DNA of 64,000 nt from Bryobacterales bacterium. Lineage in GTDB: Bacteria; Acidobacteriota; Terriglobia; Bryobacterales; Bryobacteraceae. The stretch covers positions 28,970 through 92,969 of the forward strand of contig JAEUQE010000007.1 of assembly GCA_016789785.1 (NCBI GenBank), read 5' to 3'. How positions within the stretch are numbered: position 1 is the first letter of the stretch; each line of letters starts with the position of its first letter. Made by a program: the position numbers and the translations under genes. Shown piece after piece: positions 54,572 through 63,289 of the stretch. The notes under the pieces were generated by a model. The model worked only from the letters and a program-made list of their open reading frames with translations. It had not been told where the DNA came from and made no database searches.

Positions 54572-55501
54572 CTAAGCGGGAAACGGTAACCCTTGCAGCC
54601 GTTCCAGAATGACCTTCATCAATGGCGGTTCCTTGAAGAACAGATCACGCTCACGGGCGTAGTTGCGCGTCAGCTCCGCCAGAGCGTCGCCCGTCGGCGT
54701 GAGAGCGGCGCATTCGCCGGCATTCCTTTCGGGCGGATAGACGCTACCAGTCCAGTGTTCCTCACTGAACACGCGCACGTCGCTGTACACCTCGGCGTAC
54801 AGGGTGCTTTGAAGAAAGTCCTTCACTTGAGGCAGCTCGGCCAACTGGTAGAGATCGTAGTAGTGACGGGTTCGGCCCGTGCATCGATCCCTGGCAAACG
54901 CCGCGCACACGGCGAACAGCTTCTCCACAAAAGTTCGCGTTACGTCCAGACACTCCACCTCGAAGGCCGTCAGGTCTCCCGCAATGCCGGTTTCGCCCCG
55001 CTTCTCCAAAAAGCCGGTAACGAAAGCCCGGATGGCGCGATGCTGCGATGGCTGCGTCCCACCCCGGCACCCCATTTCCAGCAGTACCGTATCGCCAATC
55101 GGCGCAACGGCCTTATGCTGGCGCGGGTACACGAACGAAGAAGCCCGGCGCAGCCCTTTGGATGCCTTCGAATCCTTAAGCGTGAACCCCGGCGCGTTGC
55201 CGACCGCATCCTGCGCCTGTTTGAGCAGGCGATCCATCGCTTTGGTTCCCACAGGCTCGCCTTGATGCTCGCGGCGGAACAACAGATCGATGTCTTCGGA
55301 AAAGCGGTCTATCAGCCCCCAGCCTTTCGAGAGACTGGTTCCACCCTTGAACAGGAATCGTCCTGCCAACTCGCCTTGCAGCACCTGAAGCGCCCGCACA
55401 ACGTAGTAGTCCTTTTCGACCGCGTCCGGCGGCAGACCGATGTCCGCAGCCGTGGCGCGCACCAGATCGTCAAAATCTTTAAGGTCGGAAGCGTAGGTCA
55501 T
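54572..55501 (-). CDS. AbiEii-like nucleotidyltransferase toxin (second AbiE locus)
   Basis: 309 aa. Signature EKDYYVVRALQVLQGELAGR, FLFKGGTSLSKGWGLIDRFS, EDIDLLFRRE gives the nucleotidyltransferase G-G-T/S-L-S and D-x-D active site; TGRTRHYYDLYQLAELPQV is also typical. It is in a different subgroup from the toxin at 35413. The protein would adenylylate or otherwise modify a target, causing growth arrest. Its ATG overlaps the upstream stop (TGATG). Confidence 0.85.
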   Translation of the reverse strand: MTYASDLKDFDDLVRATAADIGLPPDAVEKDYYVVRALQVLQGELAGRFLFKGGTSLSKGWGLIDRFSEDIDLLFRREHQGEPVGTKAMDRLLKQAQDAVGNAPGFTLKDSKASKGLRRASSFVYPRQHKAVAPIGDTVLLEMGCRGGTQPSQHRAIRAFVTGFLEKRGETGIAGDLTAFEVECLDVTRTFVEKLFAVCAAFARDRCTGRTRHYYDLYQLAELPQVKDFLQSTLYAEVYSDVRVFSEEHWTGSVYPPERNAGECAALTPTGDALAELTRNYARERDLFFKEPPLMKVILERLQGLPFPA

Positions 55502-56211
55502 CAGCGAATGTTCCAGCTCGCAGCATCCGGGAAAGCCGCACTCAATCCCAGCTTAAAAACCGTGAGCGGGTTGAGCGAACGCCGCAGCGCAGCCAGCGTC
55601 TCAGACGGCTGCCCCAGAAGCGATCCTACCAAGCCCAGCAACGCACGAACGCGCGGCGGCTCGGCTTTGGATGCCCGCAGCATTCGGGCGAACGAGATGC
55701 GCTCCTCCCGGCACAGCACAACCAAGCGGCGCACAATTGCCTCGGGAGTGGTGTCCGGAACGCTGTTCAAATTGCGCAGAGCGTCCAGAGCCGCCCGCTC
55801 ATCGGTGGAAAGACCGCTCACACGGGGAGCCGTCACGATGCGTACGCGGCTGCCGGGAGTTTTGATGCGGACGCGATGATCGGCGACGAAAGTCGGCGTT
55901 GCGGCGACCTGAGTGGTCAAGCCCATCGCGTTCCAGACGGAAATACCGCCGGGCGTCCAGTTCACGTCTTTATGGTCGAGCACCGCGGCCACCACGGTGG
56001 CGGCGTCCGGTTTGAGCGCACCAAACCGGGTGACTTTGGGCTTGTAGTACACGCCCTTGCGCAGACGCTGCACAACCCCCGCCTCGGCCAGACGGCTGAA
56101 GGACTTGGCGACGGCGGCTGTGGGCAGCGACGAAAAGTCACGCATCGTCCAGAGCCGCTCCGGCGGAGCACCCTCGACTTTCCGGCGAACGATATCGGCC
56201 ACGGCTGGCAT
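55501..56211 (-). CDS. AbiEi-like/DUF6088 antitoxin (second AbiE locus)
   Basis: 236 aa from the ATG at 56211, with GGAGAGGA upstream. A winged-helix start (VADIVRRKVEGAPPERLWTM, AVAKSFSRLAEAGVVQRLRK, GVYYKP) is followed by KPDAATVVAAVLDHKDVNWT and PGGISVWNAMGLTTQVAATP, the DUF6088-type antitoxin body. It probably binds DNA and controls the pair. One-base overlap with the toxin gene. Confidence 0.8.
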   Translation of the reverse strand: MPAVADIVRRKVEGAPPERLWTMRDFSSLPTAAVAKSFSRLAEAGVVQRLRKGVYYKPKVTRFGALKPDAATVVAAVLDHKDVNWTPGGISVWNAMGLTTQVAATPTFVADHRVRIKTPGSRVRIVTAPRVSGLSTDERAALDALRNLNSVPDTTPEAIVRRLVVLCREERISFARMLRASKAEPPRVRALLGLVGSLLGQPSETLAALRRSLNPLTVFKLGLSAAFPDAASWNIR

Positions 56212-56223
56212 AGTCCTCTCCAC

Positions 56224-56588
56224 GATCCCAAGGTCGCACGCCTAGGCAATGTTGTCAAGTAGATGCCATTAAACACTGGACATATGAGACATTCATCACA
56301 ATGATTATAAACAGCTTGCATCAATGAACCGTCCGGTAGTTGTCCTCAGGAAAAGTTGCGTTGTGTCGATCGTTCTTCATGGACTATCAACACTTTGCAA
56401 CAGGAAGGGACGCGTGCTCTATTGTGCGCCATCGGAGTCGTGGTACCGGGCGCGTCAAAACCGACAATCGCATGGAAACCAGAGTTCAGTTCAAGAAGTC
56501 GCCCGAAACCGTAGTCTTGCTGCGCAATACGAACCTTTCTTAAACCCTCCTGAGCCGCAAGCTCTGTTGCGCTTTGCTGAAGCGATGA
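56224..56588. other. Intergenic region with a 20-base repeat shared with the other AbiE promoter
   Basis: No gene is supported. It contains ACTATCAACACTTTGCAACA at 56383-56402, identical to 36967-36986 upstream of the first AbiE antitoxin. Part of the stretch (56255-56320) is AT-rich, a likely promoter for the antitoxin. Confidence 0.5.
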
Positions 56589-56855
56589 TTATCCGCGCAA
56601 CTTGGCCAGGGTTTGCCGGTCCTGCTCAAGATCGGCAAGACCATAGTTGAGCGAAGGCGCTTCGTGAGCAGCCGCAAAGTCCATGAACGCCGCCAGCGGA
56701 ATGCCACACAACTCGGCGGCCCGCCCCACCGATACCTTTTGCTCCCGAAAGAGTTCCAGCGCGATCAGTTTGGCGGCCTCCTGCGAAACGTTACCCTCGT
56801 CCAGATGCGCGGCCTTGACCAGTTCCTCCGAAAGGATGACGGTTACTCCACTCAT
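56589..56855 (-). CDS. UPF0175 family small protein (antitoxin-like)
   Basis: 88 aa. VILSEELVKAAHLDEGNVSQ, EAAKLIALELFREQKVSVGR, AAELCGIPLAAFMDFAAAHE is the UPF0175 pattern: a short RHH-like N-terminus and an HTH-like C-terminus. Members usually precede PIN-type toxins. Here no partner toxin lies directly downstream (the next minus-strand gene is AbiEi), so it may be an orphan antitoxin. Confidence 0.78.
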   Translation of the reverse strand: MSGVTVILSEELVKAAHLDEGNVSQEAAKLIALELFREQKVSVGRAAELCGIPLAAFMDFAAAHEAPSLNYGLADLEQDRQTLAKLRG

Positions 56856-56972
56856 GATTCAACACTAGCCCAGCTTCGGGCATCGGTCACGGGCGATTTA
56901 TTATGGAGCACCCGGAGCTTCAATGAATTCCGAGCTTTCTCCCGGCACCTGGCTCAGCCTAGTTTCAATGGA

Positions 56973-57182
56973 ATGTGCCCTGACAACCGTGAACCCATCA
57001 CCATCGTCCTGCCCACGCTCAAGCAGTCCGTTACCCTTCCGCCAGAAACAGCCGCGATAGTCTGGGATGCGGTGGATCGCGGTATCGCAAGTTCCCCGGA
57101 AGAATACATCCATCAGGCTCTCCACTACTTTCTGACAACACGCGCTTCCGAGCGGGCGCGAATAAAACAGAGCGAAAATTAG
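56973..57182 (+). CDS. Hypothetical small protein (RHH-like)
   Basis: 69 aa from the ATG at 56973. EPITIVLPTLKQSVTLPPET, AAIVWDAVDRGIASSPEEYI, HQALHYFLTTRASERARIKQ resembles ribbon-helix-helix antitoxins (a beta strand then two helices). No clear ribosome-binding site. The stop overlaps the end of the oppositely oriented DUF5615 gene. Start and reality are uncertain. Confidence 0.45.
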   Translation: MCPDNREPITIVLPTLKQSVTLPPETAAIVWDAVDRGIASSPEEYIHQALHYFLTTRASERARIKQSEN

Positions 57183-57532
57183 CCGCGTACGCGAATCTTG
57201 TCAGCGTCCACAACCACCAACTTACCCGAAACGTCTTCCTTCGCGAGCTTTTGGAGGCAGCGGGCAATGGCTTCGGATATGGCGACTTCGGTCGGAGGAT
57301 GCAGCCGCAACCAAATCACCCCCGGCGTCTCAATGGGCGGGTAGCGGAGAATGTTCCCAAAATCGGCGTCCAAGGTCACCAGCACCCGGTTCTCGGCAAT
57401 CGCCGCAGCGCGCATCGTAGGATCGTCCGCGCCCGCGAGATTCGTTTCAGTTGCCGCGACCGCGTCGTAGCCCATCTCGCGCAACCGCGCTGCCTGTCGC
57501 GCGGAAATGTTCTCGTCCAAAAGGAGTTTCAC
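57179..57532 (-). CDS. DUF5615 PIN-like toxin
   Basis: 117 aa. MKLLLDENISARQAARLREM, GYDAVAATE, VLVTLDADFGNILRYP match the DUF5615/Mut7-C-like PIN fold, with the acidic residues Asp6, Glu7 and the LDADF Asp pair as likely metal ligands. It is a probable ribonuclease toxin paired with the DUF433 gene upstream (ATGA overlap). Confidence 0.88.
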   Translation of the reverse strand: MKLLLDENISARQAARLREMGYDAVAATETNLAGADDPTMRAAAIAENRVLVTLDADFGNILRYPPIETPGVIWLRLHPPTEVAISEAIARCLQKLAKEDVSGKLVVVDADKIRVRG

Positions 57533-57756
57533 GCTTCGGTTAAGACGATTTCTTCACCCGCCAATGCGGCAGCGTATTCCAGACAGGCTCGCAGGTCTTC
57601 GGCCTTGAGTTGCGGGTAGGCCGCGAGAAGTTCTTCGAAGCTTTCGCCCGCCGCCAGCTTTTGAAGCAGAATGTACACCGGTATCCGCGTGCCCTTGACG
57701 CAGGGCTTGCCCATCATCACGTCCGACTTCGCCGCTATCCGCTCCGGTAGCCTCAT
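57529..57756 (-). CDS. DUF433 antitoxin
   Basis: 75 aa. IAAKSDVMMGKPCVKGTRIP, VYILLQKLAAGESFEELLAA, YPQLKAEDLRACLEYAAAL is the DUF433 signature (GKPxxxGTRIPV plus a helical part), found as antitoxin or DNA-binding partner of DUF5615 toxins. A 124-base spacer without a gene separates it from the integrase. Confidence 0.88.
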   Translation of the reverse strand: MRLPERIAAKSDVMMGKPCVKGTRIPVYILLQKLAAGESFEELLAAYPQLKAEDLRACLEYAAALAGEEIVLTEA

Positions 57757-57880
57757 ACAGTCAACCTAGCACATGCCGCCCAATAAACAAGACCTTGCTC
57801 AGTGTCGTGTGCTCCATTTGTGCTCTATTCGAGCGGTGGAGAACGAAGGAGGCCAAAACCGGCGTCCTGACAAGCTTGCG

Positions 57881-58924
57881 CTACCCGCTCTTCCTTCCAA
57901 GCTTCTCCATCAGGCTTTTGGCCAGCAGCACGTCTTCATCGTCCACGATGTTGTAACGCCGCTCCATGCTGTCGGTGCGATGACCGGATATGCGCATCCT
58001 CACCACCTGCGGAACACCGGCCCGGCGCATATTGCGGACAGCAGTGCGCCGCAGGTCGTGAAACTTCAAGTCCGGGACACCCGCCGCCGCGCAGGCTTGC
58101 GTCCATGCCCACCGGAAATCCCGTATCGGTTCCCCGTCCCGGTGAAAGACCCGTTCGCAGCCATCCGCGTTTTGTTTGGACCATTCCAGCCACCGGCGCA
58201 TGTCGCCGTCCAGAATTGGCACCACGCGAGCATGGCCGGATTTTGTCCGGGCCGCTTCCAGCGTGATGACGCCGCGCTCGAAATCGACCTGGCTCCATTC
58301 CCACGCCAAGAGTTCACCTTTACGAACGCCCGTCCAGCACGCGGCGACAAAGAGCGGGCGCAGGTATTCGGGCAGCGCGTCCCGGAGCGCGGCGTACTGT
58401 TCATCGCTCAGGAACCCCTGCCGCGCGTTGTCCGCCTCGCTCACCAGCGGGAAGTACGGAACCTGCACAACCTTGGGCGGCGTACACTTGCGTCCAAGGT
58501 TCATGGCTGTACGCAGGATGGACAATTCCCGGTTGCACGTGGCGTCCGACCGGCCCGCTGCCTTGCGTTCGTCCCGGTAGGCGCGCAGCTTGTCTGTGGT
58601 GATCTGCCCGGCCCTGAGGTTTCCAAAGAACGGGCGCAGGTTGGCTTCGATGACCAGCTTCCAAATTCGCGCAGTGGACGGCTTGCCGTTCTCGCCGACA
58701 TGCCGCAACACATCGTCGAGCAGTTCGCCGCAGGTAACCCTGCCCGACTCCACAACGGGCGCGCCCCCGGCCATGCGCTGTTTGAGGACTTGCTCGCGCA
58801 ACTTGAGCGCTTCGGCCTTGTGTTCGGAGCGGCTCGACACCATCCGGGTCTTCGCGCCATCGAAATAGGCGTAGTACCAGATGCGCCCGCGCTTGAAAAC
58901 CGTCCCGGTGCCATAGACGCCCAT
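57881..58924 (-). CDS. Tyrosine integrase of the 41 kb element
   Basis: 347 aa. The N-terminal arm-binding part (GTVFKRGRIWYYAYFDGAKT) and SAM-like domain (VTCGELLDDVLRHVGENGKP, CNRELSILRTAMNLG) precede the catalytic domain: CWTGVRKGELLAWEW (Arg), RTKSGHARVVPI (Lys region), KFHDLRRTAVRNMRRAG (HxxR), RISGHRTDSMERRYNIV (His, Tyr). Its start is 84 bases from the 3' end of tRNA-Leu, the usual place for an integrase using that tRNA as attachment site. This is the best candidate for moving the whole element. Confidence 0.93.
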   Translation of the reverse strand: MGVYGTGTVFKRGRIWYYAYFDGAKTRMVSSRSEHKAEALKLREQVLKQRMAGGAPVVESGRVTCGELLDDVLRHVGENGKPSTARIWKLVIEANLRPFFGNLRAGQITTDKLRAYRDERKAAGRSDATCNRELSILRTAMNLGRKCTPPKVVQVPYFPLVSEADNARQGFLSDEQYAALRDALPEYLRPLFVAACWTGVRKGELLAWEWSQVDFERGVITLEAARTKSGHARVVPILDGDMRRWLEWSKQNADGCERVFHRDGEPIRDFRWAWTQACAAAGVPDLKFHDLRRTAVRNMRRAGVPQVVRMRISGHRTDSMERRYNIVDDEDVLLAKSLMEKLGRKSG

Positions 58925-59008
58925 GGCACTAGCCTAACACTCTTGCAAAAGTATTGCAGACAAGCGAAACGGGCGACCCGGCGCAGTGCCGAATCGCCCG
59001 TAAAGTAT

Positions 59009-59095
59009 TGGTGCGGAGAGGGGGACTTGAACCCCCACGAGATTGCTCCCGCTAGCACCTCAAGCTAGTGCGTCTGCCAATTCCGCCATCTCCGC
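59009..59095 (-). tRNA. tRNA-Leu (anticodon GAG), CCA encoded
   Basis: Minus-strand cloverleaf: acceptor GCGGAGA/TCTCCGC, D-arm with GGCAGACGC, anticodon stem CTAGC/GCTAG with loop TTGAGGT (anticodon GAG), a long class II variable arm, T-arm GGGGGTTCAAGTCCCCC, discriminator A and encoded CCA (59011-59009). It lies 13 bases downstream of secG on the same strand. The 3' part is the integration site of the element. Confidence 0.95.
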
Positions 59096-59108
59096 TTTGG
59101 GTAAGATG

Positions 59109-59534
59109 TTACTTCTTTGCTGGCGCGGCCGGGGCCTGTGCCGGAGCTTCCGGCTGAAGTGGCACGTTGACAGTCGTACCGCCACCCGGCGTCTGGATGT
59201 TGATCGGAGCGGTCTTCCCGTCCGACTTCGCATCGGCCTTCTTCTGCGGCGCGCCTTGCGTGGTCTTCTCCAGCACTGTGCTGCCGCCACCGGCGGTGCT
59301 GCTGCCCCTCGTCGCCAGAACCGAAAGCGACAACGAAGTGAGCATGAACACACCGGCCGCAATCGTCGTCGCCTTCGAGAGCAACGTCGCCGCGCCGCGG
59401 GGACCAAACGCAGTCTGCGAGCCCATACCACCAAAGGCTCCAGCCAGATCCGCGGCCTTGCCGCTTTGCAGCAACACCACACCAATCAAGAGAAGGCAAC
59501 AGAGAACGTGAACGATTGTGAGAAAAATGACCAT
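59109..59534 (-). CDS. secG: Preprotein translocase subunit SecG
   Basis: 141 aa from the ATG at 59534 (the frame stays open to 59864). Two transmembrane helices (FLTIVHVLCCLLLIGVVLLQ and TTIAAGVFMLTSLSLSVLA) flank the conserved cytoplasmic loop LQSGKAADLAGAFGGMGSQT with AFGPRGA. The long Ala/Pro/Lys-rich tail is common in Acidobacteria. SecG assists SecYE in protein export. The secG-tRNA-Leu(GAG) order matches that of secG-leuU in Escherichia coli. Confidence 0.92.
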   Translation of the reverse strand: MVIFLTIVHVLCCLLLIGVVLLQSGKAADLAGAFGGMGSQTAFGPRGAATLLSKATTIAAGVFMLTSLSLSVLATRGSSTAGGGSTVLEKTTQGAPQKKADAKSDGKTAPINIQTPGGGTTVNVPLQPEAPAQAPAAPAKK

Positions 59535-59637
59535 ACGCGCGGCGAGGCTACATGCCGCCTCTTTGAAAAGTGTACCACACCCGCCAATTGCCGCGACCTG
59601 CGGGATCCGGTTGCGATTCCGCGGAGAATCCGCTCTG

Positions 59638-60744
59638 ATGAAAAGCGTGTTGCCTATCCTCGCGCTCGCTTTCGGCCTCGTCTCCGTCGGCTCCGGCCAG
59701 AACCTGCAAGATACACTCGTCTCGCCTGAGGTGCACTCCGATGGGCGCATCACGTTCCGGCTCTGGGCGCCGAAGGTGGCCGAAGCATCGCTGCAAGGGG
59801 ACTGGATGGCGGCGAACACACGGGAGAAGATGACGAAGGATGATCGCGGTGTCTGGAGTATCACGGTGGGACCGCTTCCTCCGCAGGTGTATCTGTATAC
59901 CTTTCAGATCGACGGCCTCAGCATTGCCGATCCCATCAACCCGCGCATGAAACTTCGAGCGCGCACGTCGGCAAGTCTGGTGGAGGTGCCGGGCGAAGAA
60001 CTCTGGCAGTTCCGCGATGTGCCCCATGGCCGGGTGGAGATCCACTATCACAGGTCCGCCGTGCTTGGCGGCGCGCAACGGCAGGTGTTCGTCTATACGC
60101 CGCCAGGATACGGCAAAGACGTCCGAACTCGCTATCCCGTGCTGTACCTGTTCCACGGCAGCAATGACGTGGCGGCGGGTTGGACCTTCACCGGCAACGC
60201 GAATCTGATCCTCGACAATCTCATCGCGGAGAAACGCGCGGTGCCGATGCTGATCGTGATGCCGTGGGGGCACGCCCTCCCGTTCGGCTCCGCACCCGAA
60301 GTCCAGAGCCGCAACACGGAGTTGTTCGAGAAGTACCTGATCACCGAGGTGATGCCGATGGTCGAGTCCTCGTATCGCACCGTCGCATCCGCGCAGGGCC
60401 GCGCGATCGCGGGGCTTTCCATGGGCGGGGGACAGGCGCTGACCGTTGGCCTTCACCATCTCGAAAAATTCAGCGGAATCGCGGTCTTCAGTTCCGGCAA
60501 GCCGCGGAACTTCGAAGAGCAGTTTGGGAAGGTGCTGGCCGAGCCGGCACGCATCAACCGCCAGTTGAAGGTGTTTTGGATCGGCGTGGGCAGGCAGGAC
60601 GCGGTACTGGAAAGCAATCGCGCCTTGCGGAAAACGCTCGAGTCAAACTCCATCCGCATCACTGCCGTTGAAAGCGAAGGTGGCCACGTCTATCCGGTGT
60701 GGCGGCGTTACCTGAGCGAACTCGCACCTCTGCTGTTTCGATAG
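59638..60744 (+). CDS. Secreted esterase with N-terminal E-set/CBM48-like domain
   Basis: 368 aa from the ATG at 59638; the signal peptide is MKSVLPILALAFGLVSVGSG. Residues about 25-115 are an E-set domain (ITFRLWAPKVAEASLQGDWM, VGPLPPQVYLYTFQIDGLSI, DPINPRMKL). The rest is a CE1/esterase-D-like hydrolase: RQVFVYTPPGYGKDVRTRYP, VLYLFHGSNDVAAGW, nucleophile AIAGLSMGGGQAL (Ser), and the His in SEGGHVYPVWRRYL. These are feruloyl- or acetyl-esterase-like enzymes acting on plant polysaccharides. It is divergent from secG. Confidence 0.88.
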   Translation: MKSVLPILALAFGLVSVGSGQNLQDTLVSPEVHSDGRITFRLWAPKVAEASLQGDWMAANTREKMTKDDRGVWSITVGPLPPQVYLYTFQIDGLSIADPINPRMKLRARTSASLVEVPGEELWQFRDVPHGRVEIHYHRSAVLGGAQRQVFVYTPPGYGKDVRTRYPVLYLFHGSNDVAAGWTFTGNANLILDNLIAEKRAVPMLIVMPWGHALPFGSAPEVQSRNTELFEKYLITEVMPMVESSYRTVASAQGRAIAGLSMGGGQALTVGLHHLEKFSGIAVFSSGKPRNFEEQFGKVLAEPARINRQLKVFWIGVGRQDAVLESNRALRKTLESNSIRITAVESEGGHVYPVWRRYLSELAPLLFR

Positions 60745-60749
60745 ACGGC

Positions 60750-61718
60750 TTACGGCTTCAGCAGCAACTTGCCCGTCGACACGCGGCCTTCCAGATCGCG
60801 ATGGGCTTGCGGAGCCTCGGCCAGATCGTATGTCTTGAAGATCTGCAGCTTCAGCGCTCCTGATGCGACCCAGCCAAGCACGTCGCCGGCACGCCACAGC
60901 AATTCATCCCGCGTCGTACAGTAGTTCGCCAGCGTGGGACGAGTGAGGAACAGTGAGCCTTTCGAACTGAGCAGCAGCGGTTCGATGGCTGGCACCGGAC
61001 CCGAGGCATTGCCGAACGTCACCATCATGCCGCGCGGGCGCAGACAATTCACACTCTTGAGGAACGTGGATGCGCCGACGGAGTCATACACCACATCCAC
61101 GCCCTGACCTTCCGTGAACCGGCGCGTCTCGGCTTCGAAATCCTGCTCGGAATAGAGAATCACTTCGTCGGCGCCGGCTTCTCTCGCCCGCTGAGCCTTC
61201 GAACTGGATCCAACGGTGGCGATCACGCGCGCGCCTCGCATCTTGGCCATCTGCGTCAGGATCGCGCCGGTGCCGCCGGCCGCCGCATGGATGAGTGCGG
61301 TATGCCCTTTCTCCAAAGGAAATGTGGAATGCGAGAGGTAGTGCGCCGTCATGCCTTGCAACATGGAGGCAGCCGCGGTGACGAGATCGAGCCCGTCGGG
61401 AACCTTCACCAGCGTGTGTGCCGGGACCACTGCGTACTCCGCGTAGGATCCGCGAGTCATGGCGTAGGCCACGCGATCGCCAACCTTGACGTCAGTGACG
61501 CCATCGCCCACGGCCTCCACTGTTCCGGCCGCTTCCATACCGGGAGTGAACGGCGTCTCCGCCTTGTAGAGACCGATGCGGAAGTAAACGTCAATGAAGT
61601 TGACACCGGAGGCCGCCACCTTCACCAGGGCCTGTCCGGCGCCGGGTTTTGGGGCCTCCACCTGATCGGCCTTCATTTGATCCGGCCCGCCACACTCGTG
61701 GATTCGAATCGCTTTCAT
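60750..61718 (-). CDS. NADPH:quinone oxidoreductase (zinc-free MDR family)
   Basis: 322 aa. MKAIRIHECGGPDQMK, SGVNFIDVYFRIGLYKAETP, FTPGMEAAGTVEAVGDGV and the nucleotide-binding HAAAGGTGAILTQMAKMRGA identify the QOR/crotonase-type MDR family; the zinc-binding cysteines of alcohol dehydrogenases are absent. It should reduce quinones with NADPH in the cytoplasm. Its start overlaps the stop of the upstream gene by ATGA. Confidence 0.9.
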   Translation of the reverse strand: MKAIRIHECGGPDQMKADQVEAPKPGAGQALVKVAASGVNFIDVYFRIGLYKAETPFTPGMEAAGTVEAVGDGVTDVKVGDRVAYAMTRGSYAEYAVVPAHTLVKVPDGLDLVTAAASMLQGMTAHYLSHSTFPLEKGHTALIHAAAGGTGAILTQMAKMRGARVIATVGSSSKAQRAREAGADEVILYSEQDFEAETRRFTEGQGVDVVYDSVGASTFLKSVNCLRPRGMMVTFGNASGPVPAIEPLLLSSKGSLFLTRPTLANYCTTRDELLWRAGDVLGWVASGALKLQIFKTYDLAEAPQAHRDLEGRVSTGKLLLKP

Positions 61719-62260
61719 ACTCTTGCCTTTCGACGGAGATGCACCAGGCCCGCGTACAGCAACAGGAACATGACAGTGAAGGGGAACAGCACCAGACGAG
61801 TGATGGTGGTCACCGCGTCGCCGCCCGTGAGTCCCGCGCGAAAGAGCACGAAATGCAGCATCGTGCGCCAGTTGCTGTAGTCGAACCAGTAATAATCGCC
61901 GTTCTCATTCAGAACGAAAAATTTCGAGGGAATGCGCCAGAGCAACCACCACTTCCATTTGGACATGATGGGCTCGCCAGCGCAGATGATGCCGCCGACG
62001 GTGTGCTGCCGGGCACGCAGTTGCTTCACGAGTCTGCCGCGCGAGGCGCGGTCCGGGTAGTCCCAGACGCGAAAGACCTGCGAGCCTTCGGGCAGTCCCT
62101 CCGGTTGGCCATTGAAGCAGGTAATCAGATCCACCTGCATGCGGTCGCCATAGATCTCGCGCAGGCCGGGAAGCAGGTTGTCGAGGATATACCGCGAACC
62201 GCTCTCAACCAGCAGCAAACGCTCAAACCCAGGAGTCGCCTTGGAAAAGAATAGCCGCAT
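61715..62260 (-). CDS. Conserved hypothetical protein, glycosyltransferase-neighbour type
   Basis: 181 aa. FERLLLVESGSRYILDNLLP, YGDRMQVDLITCFNGQPEGL, VGGIICAGEPIMSKWKWWLL and NENGDYYWFDYSNW precede a C-terminal transmembrane helix (LVLFPFTVMFLLLYAGLVHL) with basic tail. The alternating strand-helix pattern at the start resembles a Rossmann-like half as in glycosyltransferases, but no catalytic motif is seen. ATGA overlap suggests co-translation with the quinone oxidoreductase. Confidence 0.6.
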   Translation of the reverse strand: MRLFFSKATPGFERLLLVESGSRYILDNLLPGLREIYGDRMQVDLITCFNGQPEGLPEGSQVFRVWDYPDRASRGRLVKQLRARQHTVGGIICAGEPIMSKWKWWLLWRIPSKFFVLNENGDYYWFDYSNWRTMLHFVLFRAGLTGGDAVTTITRLVLFPFTVMFLLLYAGLVHLRRKARV

Positions 62261-62409
62261 TCAGCCTGACGGATGGTAGTCGCCGATTCCATTGTATCGG
62301 GAACGTCAAGTGACAGTGTGGCTTACTGATGTGACCGCGTGGCTTTTTTGACAGGATCGAGGCGAGTCGGCTATCCTTCGGTGAGTTTACTTCCAAGGAG
62401 CAAGCGAAC

Positions 62410-63255
62410 ATGTCGAATGCGACCCTGAGTGGGGCCGAATTTAAGGATCTATTGCGCGCCGGGCAGCCGAAGATGGGCCTTTTCCTGAACTCGCACAGCC
62501 CGACGGTGGCTGAGCAACTCGCGCATACGGGCTATGACTGGCTGCTGGTGGATACGCAGCACGGGCCGATGGGCTATGAGAAGCTCTCGGCGATGCTGTG
62601 CGCCATCACGAGCGGCGGCGCGAAGTCGATGGTCCGCGTCGGCGGTTACGATGACCGGCCCGGCATTCAGCAGGCGCTCGACCTGGGTGCGGACGGCGTG
62701 CTGGTGCCGTATATCAACAATGCGGAGGAAGCGCGCCAGGCGGTGAGTTGCGCACGCTACCCGACTGCCGGGACGCGCTCCGTGTACTTTCCGCAGCGCA
62801 GCACCAACAAGGCCGGTCTGCTGGGTTATGTGCCGAACGCCAACAAGAACATCATTGTCGCGCTGCAGGTGGAAACCGCGGATTGCATTAAGAACATGGC
62901 CGAGATCGCGGCGGTGCCCGGCGTCGACATTCTGTTCCTGGGGCAGAATGATCTGTGCATGTCGATGGGCCTCTTCGAGAAGTACGAGTTTCCTCACATG
63001 TATACGTCGCCGGAATTGGGCGAAGCGACGGCTACGCTCGTGCGCGAGGCGCAGAAGAACAATGTGATCCTCGGGCTGTTTCTGTTCGGCACGGCGCGCG
63101 TTGGCGAGTTCCTTGACAAAGGCTTCACGTTCATCAGCATCGGCAACGATCTGCATCACATCCTGACGCAGGCCGGCGCCTACGTGAAGGACATGGAAGG
63201 AATCGCGAAGGACAAGGGCAAGAGCTGGACCAGACGTCCGACGGCTTTGCTGTAG
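62410..63255 (+). CDS. HpcH/HpaI family aldolase
   Basis: 281 aa from the ATG at 62410, AAGGAG 10 bases upstream. Class II pyruvate aldolase features: GLFLNSHSPTVAEQLAHTGY, DWLLVDTQHGPMGYEKL (catalytic His region), MVRVGGYDDRPGIQQALDLG, ADGVLVPYINNAEEA, VALQVETADCIKNMAEIAAV (metal Glu) and DILFLGQNDLCMSMG (metal Asp). Family members cleave 2-keto-3-deoxy sugar acids or 4-hydroxy-2-oxo acids to pyruvate and an aldehyde. The exact substrate is undetermined. Confidence 0.9.
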   Translation: MSNATLSGAEFKDLLRAGQPKMGLFLNSHSPTVAEQLAHTGYDWLLVDTQHGPMGYEKLSAMLCAITSGGAKSMVRVGGYDDRPGIQQALDLGADGVLVPYINNAEEARQAVSCARYPTAGTRSVYFPQRSTNKAGLLGYVPNANKNIIVALQVETADCIKNMAEIAAVPGVDILFLGQNDLCMSMGLFEKYEFPHMYTSPELGEATATLVREAQKNNVILGLFLFGTARVGEFLDKGFTFISIGNDLHHILTQAGAYVKDMEGIAKDKGKSWTRRPTALL

Positions 63256-63268
63256 TGCCATAGAGAAT

Positions 63269-63289
63269 GGGGGCGTGCAACGCGCCCCC
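63269..63289 (+). terminator. Hairpin after the aldolase gene
   Basis: GGGGGCG (63269-63275) with CGCCCCC (63283-63289), 7-base loop, 13 bases after the stop. There is no T-run. The gap 63290-63599 shows no supported gene; it should hold the left end of the insertion sequence. Confidence 0.45.
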
